A stretch of 57,878 nucleotides of DNA from a virus. Below, one piece after another: positions 36,788-42,813 of this stretch. A program made the position numbers and the translations under genes. Under the pieces are notes generated by a model that was not told the DNA's origin, searched no databases, and saw only the letters and a list, made by a program, of their open reading frames with translations. Within the stretch, counting starts at the first letter, position 1. The number at the start of each line of letters is the position of its first letter. The stretch lies in the IMG/VR virus record IMGVR_UViG_3300022752_000079, positions 1 through 57,878 of that record. The stretch is one strand, 5' to 3'.

Positions 36788-37143
36788 TCAGTGTCCTGTT
36801 TGGTATAAGGCGCTTCAATATAAGGATCCTCAGGTAGATACGGTAAAATATCTGACTCCGGTGCAATATACTGCTTCTGTAACTGTTCAATCTCAGTATC
36901 AGTGGCAATCGTATTGATATTTTTAGCTTCGCAGAAAATTTTAGTCAATCTACTGTCAATTCGATAACTACCCAATTTCTGATTAGGTATTTTGTCATAC
37001 AATTTTCCGTCTTCTCCTAGCACATCATACAATATGCCTTTCGAAGTGGTATTCCTGGAATTGATTACCTTACCAACTCTATGCGACGAACCGGTGAAAA
37101 TGACTACAGTTTGTCCGTTCTGAAACTTCTTCGATGAAATCAT
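36784..37143 (-). CDS. Unknown protein with SH3-like N-terminus
   Basis: A 119-residue protein. KFQNGQTVVIFTGSSHRVGK then VINSRNTTSKGILYDVLGED looks like a small beta barrel of the KOW/SH3 type; the C-terminal third is acidic and Pro-rich. It overlaps both neighbours by four bases (ATGA). Function unknown. Confidence 0.62.
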   Translation of the reverse strand: MISSKKFQNGQTVVIFTGSSHRVGKVINSRNTTSKGILYDVLGEDGKLYDKIPNQKLGSYRIDSRLTKIFCEAKNINTIATDTEIEQLQKQYIAPESDILPYLPEDPYIEAPYTKQDTE

Positions 37144-37346
37144 TTTGAATCAGAAATTACTTTCACAATCTTTGACTCAGAAGCTGAGATCACATCAAAA
37201 TCATTTGTACCGCCTTCGCTTAGTACTTTAACAACCGTAGCTTCGGCGTCTGAAATTGAAACTGCTTTTACTAGATACTGTTCATTTTTTTTCATTAGTT
37301 TTTTACCGGTATCTACGGTAAATTGAACTTTTACATTGTAAAACAT
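37140..37346 (-). CDS. Unknown small beta-alpha protein
   Basis: A 68-residue protein: MFYNVKVQFTVDTGKKLMKK then NEQYLVKAVSISDAEATVVK. The beta-alpha-beta pattern is typical of small phage proteins that bind their own operon products, but no function is known. It is the first gene after a middle-class promoter with a 20-base leader. Confidence 0.65.
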   Translation of the reverse strand: MFYNVKVQFTVDTGKKLMKKNEQYLVKAVSISDAEATVVKVLSEGGTNDFDVISASESKIVKVISDSK

Positions 37347-37366
37347 AACCTTTATTTTTAGTTAAT

Positions 37367-37387
37367 TAAAGATAGTAAAATCAATTG
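37367..37387 (-). promoter_or_regulatory. Middle-class promoter
   Basis: Minus strand CAATTGAT-TTTAC-TATCTTTA. It overlaps the stop of the phosphoesterase gene and drives the 68-residue gene and its overlapping followers. Confidence 0.62.
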
Positions 37388-38094
37388 AACTTATCTAGTA
37401 TTTTGTAACTATTTATGTTCAAGCACGCGTGCATACATTCGTTGATATAACTTTCTGCATTCATATGAAAGTGTCCGTAAAAATGCATTTTCAACTTGAA
37501 TTTCGAATGAATTGCATCAAATGCTTCTGTTATTTTTCTGCGTTCCGTAATCAGCTCTTCCAATAAATTGCTATCATTCGCTGCGAATGAATATACTAAA
37601 TAATTGAAACCGGTCGGATCACAGAAACTAGGAGCAGTATGAGTAACTAAAATGTCAATTGAATCGTATGAGTCAATAACGTTCTTCAGTTTGATATCAT
37701 CAAGTACAAACAATTCATTTTTCCAATACGATACATTTTCCTTTCGATGCAATCTGTCAATTGAAATTGCACCTCCTATTAGAAGGATGTTTTGCCCGGA
37801 TAAGTTCAATACAGTGTAATCTGGTACTAACTGGAAACTTTCAGAAATTTGATTGATAGGATGATTCAAATCGAAAAATGCAGGATTATCATGATTGCCT
37901 CTACAAGCAAACATTCTACAATCATTTTTATGTAAAATGGCTATACATTTTCGAATTCTAGTCATGTCCCTAGAATCGAACCCAATACCGAAATCACCAA
38001 CCTGTATGATGTCAGATCCTGGATACTTGTCGGCTAACGCTTCAATAACACTGAACGCTCCGTGAATGTCACCTAAAAATATAAGAGGTCTCAT
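37381..38094 (-). CDS. Calcineurin-like metallophosphoesterase
   Basis: A 237-residue protein counted from ATG 38094, which overlaps the previous stop as TAATG; a TTG three codons upstream is less likely. The metal-binding motifs are complete: LGDIHG, VGDFGIG, CRGNHD, VTHTAP and FYGHFH. Substrates of this family range from nucleotides to protein phosphates, so the target is unknown. It is coupled to the YkuK-like gene. Confidence 0.88.
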   Translation of the reverse strand: MRPLIFLGDIHGAFSVIEALADKYPGSDIIQVGDFGIGFDSRDMTRIRKCIAILHKNDCRMFACRGNHDNPAFFDLNHPINQISESFQLVPDYTVLNLSGQNILLIGGAISIDRLHRKENVSYWKNELFVLDDIKLKNVIDSYDSIDILVTHTAPSFCDPTGFNYLVYSFAANDSNLLEELITERRKITEAFDAIHSKFKLKMHFYGHFHMNAESYINECMHACLNINSYKILDKFN

Positions 38095-38549
38095 TATTTG
38101 CAAATTTTATCTGCTACGTATGAAGCCGATACTGCATCGGGCTTGCATCTAGGAGTAAATCCCATTGCTTCTATGTAACCCATAGCTGATCTTAATACTG
38201 TATTAGAACCCCATCTAGGATCTGGATTAAGATCCACGTCCACGAATTTAATAGGTATTGAAGATGCACTTAAATGAGCTGCTAGGTTAATTGAGTGTTC
38301 TACTTCAGTCCATAATCTAATAAACTTATCGCGAATTCGCTCAACTCTACTAGTGGCATATAGAACGTGACCACCAGCTTTATTTTTATGGAGTACAATT
38401 ACCATACCGAAGTCGGTCCATCGACCATGGACCTGCGAATCGCAACCTACATATACCTCTGTTTCCGGATTCTGTTTCAAATACTCAGAAACGTATGATA
38501 TCAAATCTACTTTACGATTATCAGATAATCGTTTGAATTGAAGTTCCAT
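38094..38549 (-). CDS. YkuK-like RNase H-fold protein
   Basis: A 151-residue protein of the YkuK (DUF458) family. VYVGCDSQVHGRWTDFGMVI carries the first Asp, followed by LYATSRVERIRDKFIRLWTE then VEHSINLAAHL and KFVDVDLNPDPRWGSN. The fold is RNase H-like and a nuclease role is suspected but unproven. It follows the tRNA-Cys gene by 14 bases and is coupled to the phosphoesterase. Confidence 0.82.
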   Translation of the reverse strand: MELQFKRLSDNRKVDLISYVSEYLKQNPETEVYVGCDSQVHGRWTDFGMVIVLHKNKAGGHVLYATSRVERIRDKFIRLWTEVEHSINLAAHLSASSIPIKFVDVDLNPDPRWGSNTVLRSAMGYIEAMGFTPRCKPDAVSASYVADKICK

Positions 38550-38563
38550 AACAAACTTTTTAG

Positions 38564-38635
38564 AGGTCGAGACAGGATTCGAACCTGTGTACGAGCTTTT
38601 GCAGAACTCTACCTAAGCCACTCAGACACTCGACC
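38564..38635 (-). tRNA. tRNA-Cys (GCA)
   Basis: Acceptor GGTCGAG/CTCGACC, anticodon arm GAGTT CTGCAAA AGCTC, T arm ACAGG TTCGAAT CCTGT. No encoded CCA, as for the other tRNAs here. Confidence 0.93.
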
Positions 38636-38650
38636 TTATCAATAAATATG

Positions 38651-38722
38651 TGTCCCCGGAGGGATTCGAACCCCCAACGTATGATCCGAAGTCATGAATT
38701 TTATCCATTAAACTACGGGGAC
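38651..38722 (-). tRNA. tRNA-Arg (TCG)
   Basis: Acceptor GTCCCCG/CGGGGAC, anticodon loop CTTCGGA on a CATGA/TCATA stem with one mismatch, T arm GGGGG TTCGAAT CCCTC. The 15-base spacer to tRNA-Cys contains CATATTTATT, the late-type element. Confidence 0.92.
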
Positions 38723-38731
38723 GATCGTTAA

Positions 38732-38968
38732 TCAATAACAGAACATAGCATAAATCAATCTCAAGACAAGTAAAAGTACACTAATCACTGTATACATACC
38801 ACTCAAATCAGTAACCATCCATGATCGAATAGAAAATGGTTCAATAAAGTGACCCCAGAACTTATCTCTAATATGATATTTTCTTTCCTCAACTCGCAAG
38901 TTGTGGTGTGAAACAACTAAAAATGTAGCACCGCATACGATAGCCAATGTTAATAATGAAGTGATCAT
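38732..38968 (-). CDS. Small membrane protein
   Basis: A 78-residue protein with two hydrophobic segments: residues 1-20 (MITSLLTLAIVCGATFLVVS) and 55-78 (TDLSGMYTVISVLLLVLRLI then YAMFCY), separated by a basic loop. The gene lies between the tRNA pair and the zinc-finger gene. No function recognised. Confidence 0.65.
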   Translation of the reverse strand: MITSLLTLAIVCGATFLVVSHHNLRVEERKYHIRDKFWGHFIEPFSIRSWMVTDLSGMYTVISVLLLVLRLIYAMFCY

Positions 38969-38983
38969 AAAGTTTTATTTAGT

Positions 38984-39565
38984 TTATTTAAATCGTTTCC
39001 AATGTTTAAACGTTTCTGCAATTTCATCTGAAATTACTGATTTCACTGTTTCATTTTTAGGTTTATATGATACGGCTACATCAGTCAATTCAGGTTCCGG
39101 TTGTTTTGACAACGCATTTACTATAGATATGAGTTTGGATCCTTGATATCTGGAAATTAATCGACTGTCAATCGACTCGCGTATCAATTTCATTGCTTTG
39201 TCTTTACCGAACAAATCATACAATTCCATAACTCGAGTACCTAATGCATCGTAAACTTTTTCATCTGCATTTGATTCAATTATTGAAGTGGTGTTGCAAT
39301 TCAATTTATGAGTACTACCTCCGGACTTACCCGGCTTCAAACCTCTAAGTGTACCGAATCCTGTTCTAGATGCAATTTTATGAAATTCAGCTGCAACTTT
39401 TGAATCTGATACAATTTGAATTTCGTTACCCGTTTTGTGATGAATTATCGGTATTGCAGAAACTTTCTCTACATCAGAGCAGTTAACGCAATGCATCGTG
39501 TTAGGAACGATTTTCAATCGATTGATAGGAATCTCAATGTTACAACTTTTGCAGTACCTTATCAT
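38984..39565 (-). CDS. DksA/TraR-like zinc-finger protein
   Basis: A 193-residue protein. The N-terminus has a four-Cys finger, CKSCN...HCVNC (residues 5-29), of the DksA/TraR type. The rest is basic and helical, with RLISRYQGSKLISIVNALSK near 137-156. A transcription or DNA-binding role is plausible. The ATG lies four bases from a middle-class promoter box, so the message is probably leaderless. Confidence 0.7.
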   Translation of the reverse strand: MIRYCKSCNIEIPINRLKIVPNTMHCVNCSDVEKVSAIPIIHHKTGNEIQIVSDSKVAAEFHKIASRTGFGTLRGLKPGKSGGSTHKLNCNTTSIIESNADEKVYDALGTRVMELYDLFGKDKAMKLIRESIDSRLISRYQGSKLISIVNALSKQPEPELTDVAVSYKPKNETVKSVISDEIAETFKHWKRFK

Positions 39566-39569
39566 ATCA

Positions 39570-39590
39570 TGAATCTAATATAATCAAATG
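39570..39590 (-). promoter_or_regulatory. Middle-class promoter for the zinc-finger gene
   Basis: Minus strand CATTTGAT-TATAT-TAGATTCA, four bases before ATG 39565. Confidence 0.58.
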
Positions 39591-39637
39591 AATCGTACAA
39601 TAAAGTTATACTAAAATGTGGATATCAATCGATTTAC

Positions 39638-39656
39638 TTGATAATCAATAAGTTAT
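39638..39656. promoter_or_regulatory. Operator-like 19-base repeat
   Basis: TTGATAATCAATAAGTTAT. Its core TTGATWATCAA is palindromic. The other copies cluster near early promoters at 48-57 kb; this one lies in the 192-base spacer between the zinc-finger gene and the tRNA array. The bases after it (catctaagtgcttt) recur after the 48234 copy as catctaagcacttt. Confidence 0.6.
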
Positions 39657-39757
39657 AGAACTTATTAGATACCATCTAAGTGCTTTTTACCGCTTCCATA
39701 TAATCTTTATAAGAATCATGATATTTGAGCTAGTATAAGCACTATAAACTAGATTAG

Positions 39758-39847
39758 AGGAAGATATGGGACTCGAACCCATGAATCAATTTAAATCGAT
39801 CAACTATTTAGCAAACAGTCTCCGGTGCCATCACGGACTTATCTTCC
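39758..39847 (-). tRNA. tRNA-Ser (GCT)
   Basis: Type II tRNA with a long variable arm. Acceptor GGAAGAT/ATCTTCC, anticodon arm ACTGT TTGCTAA ATAGT, T arm ATGGG TTCGAGT CCCAT. Confidence 0.92.
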
Positions 39848-39854
39848 AAATTGG

Positions 39855-39928
39855 TGTGTCTGGCGAGACTCGAACTCGCATTTACGGCTCCACAGACCGT
39901 CACTTTAAACCTTTAAGTTACAGACACC
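39855..39928 (-). tRNA. tRNA-His (GTG)
   Basis: Acceptor GTGTCTG/CAGACAC with a G at -1, anticodon arm ACGGT CTGTGGA GCCGT, T arm GCGAG TTCGAGT CTCGC. Confidence 0.92.
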
Positions 39929-39929
39929 G

Positions 39930-40016
39930 CGGAAGCCAAGAGACTCGAACTCTTACATCGGCTCAGCACCGACCTAGCCGTTTTCAAGACGGTGTACCAC
40001 TCCTTTGGGGACTTCC
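39930..40016 (-). tRNA. tRNA-Ser (TGA)
   Basis: Type II. Acceptor GGAAGTC/GGCTTCC with discriminator G, anticodon loop CTTGAAA, variable arm AGGTCGGTGCTGAGCCGAT, T arm AAGAG TTCGAGT CTCTT. Confidence 0.92.
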
Positions 40017-40021
40017 AATAG

Positions 40022-40092
40022 TTGCCTCGACACGATTCGAACGTATATCAAGGGAGTCAAAGTCCCCTATTCTGCCATTAAACTACGAGGCA
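40022..40092 (-). tRNA. tRNA-Gln (TTG)
   Basis: Acceptor TGCCTCG/CGAGGCA, anticodon arm GGGGA CTTTGAC TCCCT, T loop TTCGAAT. Confidence 0.92.
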
Positions 40093-40102
40093 ATAAATGC
40101 AG

Positions 40103-40178
40103 TACCGTGAGTGAGAATCGAACTCACCACCTCTTGGATATGAATCAAGTGTTCTAAAACCTACTGAACTATCACGGT
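40103..40178 (-). tRNA. tRNA-Met or Ile2 (CAT)
   Basis: Acceptor ACCGTGA/TCACGGT, anticodon arm CTTGA TTCATAT CCAAG (one mismatch), T arm GTGAG TTCGATT CTCAC. Elongator Met and lysidine-modified Ile cannot be separated by eye. Confidence 0.88.
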
Positions 40179-40183
40179 ATTAG

Positions 40184-40255
40184 AGCTCATACTCAGAATT
40201 GAACTGAGATCGGTTGATTACGAAACAACAATTTTACCGATTAAACTATATGAGC
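40184..40255 (-). tRNA. tRNA-Thr (CGT)
   Basis: Acceptor GCTCATA/TATGAGC, anticodon arm GTTGT TTCGTAA TCAAC, T arm CTCAG TTCAATT CTGAG. Confidence 0.9.
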
Positions 40256-40259
40256 ATAG

Positions 40260-40331
40260 AGCAGATAACGGGTCTCGAACCCGTCCCCGAAGTTTGGAAG
40301 ACTCCCGTGCCACCAACAACACCTCATCTGC
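40260..40331 (-). tRNA. tRNA-Gly (TCC)
   Basis: Acceptor GCAGATG/TATCTGC, anticodon arm GGAGT CTTCCAA ACTTC, T arm ACGGG TTCGAGA CCCGT. Confidence 0.92.
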
Positions 40332-40335
40332 AATG

Positions 40336-40408
40336 TACTCTCGAGCAGATTCGAACTGCTATAAATTCATTAGAAGTGAATTGTCCTGATCCATTGAACG
40401 ACGAGAGC
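40336..40408 (-). tRNA. tRNA-Arg (TCT)
   Basis: Acceptor GCTCTCG/CGAGAGT, anticodon arm ATTCA CTTCTAA TGAAT, T arm AGCAG TTCGAAT CTGCT. Confidence 0.92.
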
Positions 40409-40413
40409 AAATG

Positions 40414-40490
40414 TGGAGCTTATGAGCATCGAACTCATCTGATGTCTTCATTGCAAGTGAAGTGACCACAGCCAAGCAGTCCCAAGCCCC
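40414..40490 (-). tRNA. tRNA-Ala (TGC)
   Basis: Acceptor GGGGCTT/AAGCTCC, anticodon arm CTTCA CTTGCAA TGAAG, T arm ATGAG TTCGATG CTCAT. Confidence 0.92.
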
Positions 40491-40501
40491 ATATTAATTA
40501 G

Positions 40502-40580
40502 TCGATGTAATAGGACTCGAACCTATATTTGCATCCAATTACCTTAACTCCTGCATATCAGGCAGGGGGGATATACATCG
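40502..40580 (-). tRNA. Non-canonical tRNA-like gene, Ile anticodon (GAT), D arm missing
   Basis: Acceptor CGATGTA/TACATCG pairs 7 of 7 and the T arm ATAGG TTCGAGT CCTAT is perfect. Only TATCCCC separates the acceptor from a 17-base anticodon arm CCTGC CTGATAT GCAGG, so no D arm can form there. Between the anticodon and T arms lies a 23-base segment containing AAGGTAATTGG, which looks like D-loop sequence. The same layout occurs at 42117-42193. The 3' end of the homing endonuclease gene (stop at 40539) overlaps its 5' half. Confidence 0.65.
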
Positions 40581-41321
40581 TTCATTAGTAATTATATCTT
40601 CATAATACCATACATCTAATCTATAACCTAAATTTCTTACGGCATTCCATTTATTTATGTCATTATCATTAGAATATCCCTTTACTTCTAAATAATAGAA
40701 GTCGTCCGAATCTATATATACTTTAAAATCAATTAAATATGTACGCCGTTTATTATTTATATCAACATACGGATATCTATCGTTCGTATATTCCCAATCA
40801 TATATTTTATTCAAGTTTTTCCAATGATCCAATATATTGCATACTCTAACTTCATATGTACCTTGAACTTTAATATATCCTTTACTTGTATTCACCGTAT
40901 ACCATTTCGTAGTACCACCGGATATCTTTTTTTTGCCGGCAACGAATGCACGTTTATGTATTTTAGACCATTCCTCTGAAGTGATACTCAATGCCTTAGA
41001 TTGAAATATTCTCCAATTACTTTTTCTAGCACATGATTTTGAACAAAATATTTGTTTTACTTTTTTTGTATAGAAATCTAATGTACATTCATTACATACT
41101 TTATGTAGTAAAGTTATCGGTTTATGTATATGTTTTTGTTTGAGTGAGTTGCTTATTTTGAGCTTCGTAATATCTGTAAGAATACGTTTCTTATTATTAT
41201 ACGTGGCGCTACAACTTTGTGTACAAAATTTATTATGTCGTTTTTTAAAATCTATAATACTAATACCGCAATTTATACATTTATTCGGTGCTGCACTATA
41301 ATCGATTACCTTTATTGTCAT
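40539..41321 (-). CDS. Homing endonuclease in the tRNA array, zinc fingers plus PD-(D/E)XK-like
   Basis: A 260-residue protein from ATG 41321; the frame is open further upstream but that part runs through tRNA sequence. Two Cys clusters, CINCG...CTQSC (about 15-40) and CNECT...CSKSC (about 77-98), are followed by a nuclease-like core GTYEVRVCNILDHW, YLIDFKVYIDSDDF and YYLEVKGY. The order of elements matches the endonuclease in the terminase locus (4763-5788). It sits between tRNA-Thr(TGT) and a D-armless tRNA-like gene and overlaps the latter by 42 bases. The element CTATATTTATT lies three bases before the ATG. Confidence 0.8.
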   Translation of the reverse strand: MTIKVIDYSAAPNKCINCGISIIDFKKRHNKFCTQSCSATYNNKKRILTDITKLKISNSLKQKHIHKPITLLHKVCNECTLDFYTKKVKQIFCSKSCARKSNWRIFQSKALSITSEEWSKIHKRAFVAGKKKISGGTTKWYTVNTSKGYIKVQGTYEVRVCNILDHWKNLNKIYDWEYTNDRYPYVDINNKRRTYLIDFKVYIDSDDFYYLEVKGYSNDNDINKWNAVRNLGYRLDVWYYEDIITNERCISPLPDMQELR

Positions 41322-41364
41322 AAAAATAAATATAGAAAATTTAATTATATTTACATAAAATAGA

Positions 41365-41400
41365 CTACCAGGTGCCTTCAACCAATTTGGCCACGTAAGT
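41365..41400 (-). pseudogene. Possible 5' half of a tRNA
   Basis: The minus strand reads ACTTACGTGGCCAAATTGG, TTGAAGGC, CCTGGTAG. The D arm GCC...GGC and a 5' anticodon strand CCTGG are recognisable, but no matching 3' half follows; the endonuclease gene begins 44 bases further on. Its acceptor does not pair with the 3' half at 40502. Confidence 0.4.
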
Positions 41401-41405
41401 ATAAG

Positions 41406-41479
41406 AGCTTCTAATCGGACTCGAACCGATATCATTGCGTTACAAATGCAATATTCTAAGCCAATTGAACTATAGAAGC
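41406..41479 (-). tRNA. tRNA-Thr (TGT)
   Basis: Acceptor GCTTCTA/TAGAAGC, anticodon loop TTTGTAA on TTGCA/CGCAA, T arm ATCGG TTCGAGT CCGAT. Confidence 0.9.
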
Positions 41480-41489
41480 AAATGCAGGT

Positions 41490-41590
41490 CACCGCTACCC
41501 TGCTCGGTACCTAAAGTTTCGAATTCTTTAACGTCTTGTTCTGAAAGACATTGTCGCACGCTGGTACTTTCCCTTTAACGCGGAACGGTG
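41490..41590 (-). ncRNA. Structured tRNA-array element without a T loop (101 bases)
   Basis: It has a terminal stem CACCGTT/AGCGGTG of 7 bp. Inside are TTCC/GGAA, GTACC/GGTAC, GTCTT/AAGAC (loop TCAGAAC) and TTAAAG/CTTTAG around AATTCGAAA. It exactly fills the space between tRNA-Trp and tRNA-Thr. It could be a decayed tRNA or a separate small RNA. Confidence 0.4.
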
Positions 41591-41664
41591 CACCGGAGGA
41601 GTGACTCGAACACTCACTGAAATCGTTTTGGAGACGATTTGACTAACCAATTGCCGACTCCGGC
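41591..41664 (-). tRNA. tRNA-Trp (CCA)
   Basis: Acceptor GCCGGAG/CTCCGGT with discriminator G, anticodon arm ATCGT CTCCAAA ACGAT, T loop TTCGAGT. Confidence 0.92.
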
Positions 41665-41673
41665 GTATATTAG

Positions 41674-41749
41674 TAGTTCGACCCGGACTCGAACCGGGGT
41701 TCTTCTACTTTGTAAGAGTAGTGCCATAAACCAACTAGGCGATCGAACT
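41674..41749 (-). tRNA. tRNA-Val (TAC)
   Basis: Acceptor AGTTCGA/TCGAACT, anticodon arm CTACT CTTACAA AGTAG, T arm CCCGG TTCGAGT CCGGG. Confidence 0.93.
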
Positions 41750-41754
41750 GAATG

Positions 41755-41825
41755 AGCCGCGTACCATCTCGAATAGGCGTCTGTTCTATACCACAGAACT
41801 GTTTTTCCTGTTAAACTAACACGGC
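41755..41825 (-). tRNA. tRNA-Thr (GGT), weak T arm
   Basis: Acceptor GCCGTGT/ACGCGGC and anticodon arm GTTCT GTGGTAT AGAAC are good. The T stem around TTCGAGA is poorly paired, so activity is less certain. Confidence 0.75.
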
Positions 41826-41834
41826 ATTCAAAAG

Positions 41835-41918
41835 TACCCCCGGGGAGACTCGAACTCCCACACTCGTTAAAGCATCAGATCCTAAGTCTGATATGTCTAC
41901 CAATTCCAACACAGGGGC
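41835..41918 (-). tRNA. tRNA-Leu (TAG)
   Basis: Type II. Acceptor GCCCCTG/CGGGGGT, anticodon arm TCAGA CTTAGGA TCTGA, T arm GGGAG TTCGAGT CTCCC. A short hairpin CTCCGT/ACGGAG follows at 41923-41940. Confidence 0.92.
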
Positions 41919-42035
41919 AAGGCTCCGTCGGTAAACGGAGAATAGATTATTGCTTCTGATTGTCTAATGACGAGTTATGATATTTACCGATATCCGTCGT
42001 CCTCAACTCAAAGCGCGGCACTATTATCGCTATAG

Positions 42036-42108
42036 TATAAGCGGCAGGCTTCGAACCTGCGACTTCTTGGTCCCAAACCAAGTACTCTACCAACTGAGCT
42101 ACGCCTAT
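42036..42108 (-). tRNA. tRNA-Pro (TGG)
   Basis: Acceptor ATAGGCG/CGCTTAT, anticodon arm CTTGG TTTGGGA CCAAG, T arm GCAGG TTCGAAG CCTGC. Confidence 0.93.
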
Positions 42109-42116
42109 ATGATTAG

Positions 42117-42193
42117 TACTCCTGACGGGACTTGAACCCATATGTAACCAATTACCCTTTCTATATGGTATAAGCATAAGGGGATACAGGAGC
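42117..42193 (-). tRNA. Non-canonical tRNA-like gene, Ile anticodon (TAT), D arm missing
   Basis: Acceptor GCTCCTG/CAGGAGT and T arm ATGGG TTCAAGT CCCGT (mostly paired). After TATCCCC comes the 17-base arm TTATG CTTATAC CATAT with C32, T33, anticodon TAT and A37. A 21-base segment with AGGGTAATTGGTTAC follows before the T arm; its GTAA/TTAC can pair around TTGG. It has the same architecture as 40502-40580. Confidence 0.65.
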
Positions 42194-42201
42194 AAATTGG
42201 T

Positions 42202-42287
42202 AGCGGGTGCAGGAATCGAACCTGTCACACCTTTCGGTTAATAGCTTATGAGACTATCGAGGCATCACCACCAGCCTTCATACCCGC
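42202..42287 (-). tRNA. Type II tRNA with CAT anticodon
   Basis: Acceptor GCGGGTA/CACCCGC (last pair A-C), Leu-like D arm AGGCTGGTGGTGATGCCT, anticodon arm ATAGT CTCATAA GCTAT, and a long variable arm holding ACC GAAA GGT. T arm ACAGG TTCGATT CCTGC. Methionine and Ile2 tRNAs normally have a short variable region, so the identity is uncertain. Confidence 0.8.
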
Positions 42288-42298
42288 AATTTAAAATG

Positions 42299-42384
42299 TA
42301 CTCGAAGTGGGAATCGAACCCACACGACCTTTTAGGGTCACGGGATTTTAAGTCCCGCGCGTATACCAGTTTCGCCATTCGAGC
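42299..42384 (-). tRNA. tRNA-Leu (TAA)
   Basis: Type II. Acceptor GCTCGAA/TTCGAGT, anticodon arm CGGGA CTTAAAA TCCCG, variable arm GTGACCCTAAAAGGTCGT, T arm GTGGG TTCGATT CCCAC. Confidence 0.93.
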
Positions 42385-42388
42385 AAAT

Positions 42389-42477
42389 GTCCTCCATGTT
42401 AGATTCGAACTAACAACCCGCTGTGTAAAAGACAGCTGCTCTCGCCTTTCGGCTCGCCAATTAGAGCTAATGGAGGA
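42389..42477 (-). tRNA. tRNA-Lys (TTT) with enlarged D loop
   Basis: Acceptor TCCTCCA/TGGAGGA, anticodon arm GCTGT CTTTTAC ACAGC, T arm GTTAG TTCGAAT CTAAC. The D stem GCTC/GAGC encloses 22 bases, including an extra small hairpin GCC GAAA GGC not found in the other tRNAs here. Confidence 0.88.
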
Positions 42478-42481
42478 TAAG

Positions 42482-42554
42482 CGGGATATACGAGAATCGA
42501 ACTCGTAGCGCGGCATAGACAGTGCCGCATGTTCAGCCATTACACCAATATCCC
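42482..42554 (-). tRNA. tRNA-Asp (GTC)
   Basis: Acceptor GGGATAT/ATATCCC with discriminator G, anticodon arm CGGCA CTGTCTA TGCCG, T arm ACGAG TTCGATT CTCGT. Confidence 0.93.
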
Positions 42555-42565
42555 GTAATAACGTG

Positions 42566-42639
42566 TATCGCGTACGAGACTCGAACTCGTAAGCTCCTCA
42601 GTGAAAGTGAGGTGTCCTAACCAATTAGACGAACGCGAC
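42566..42639 (-). tRNA. tRNA-Glu (TTC)
   Basis: Acceptor GTCGCGT/ACGCGAT, anticodon arm CCTCA CTTTCAC TGAGG, T arm ACGAG TTCGAGT CTCGT. Confidence 0.93.
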
Positions 42640-42649
42640 GTATAAAGTA

Positions 42650-42717
42650 CTGACGGTGCTCGAGCCGCTCGAGTAGTGCGCCGGCGACCAGATTACCTGT
42701 ACCTGTCCCACCGTCAG
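42650..42717 (-). ncRNA. tRNA-sized element with 8-bp terminal stem, no T loop
   Basis: CTGACGGT pairs with ACCGTCAG around 52 bases. The inside contains a palindromic hairpin CTCGAG CGG CTCGAG in place of a T arm. It occupies a tRNA slot between Glu and Tyr. Possibly a decayed tRNA or a distinct small RNA. Confidence 0.4.
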
Positions 42718-42725
42718 TTTTGTAG

Positions 42726-42807
42726 TTCCAGCAGAAGGACTCGAACCTCCGAACTCGTAAGAGAACTGATTTACAGTCAGCTGCAATTGCCGCTATGCGA
42801 TGCTGGA
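42726..42807 (-). tRNA. tRNA-Tyr (GTA)
   Basis: Type II. Acceptor TCCAGCA/TGCTGGA, anticodon stem CTGA/TCAG with loop CTGTAAA, long variable arm, T loop TTCGAGT. Confidence 0.92.
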
Positions 42808-42813
42808 ATATTG

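Noticed and set aside
41365-41400. Joining this tRNA 5' half to the 3' half at 40502 as one intron-split tRNA
   Set aside because: The acceptor strands do not pair, and the 40502 gene has its own perfectly matched 5' strand.
39766-42508. Several plus-strand and minus-strand open frames across the tRNA array
   Set aside because: They run through tRNA genes and their translations are made of tRNA arm sequence.
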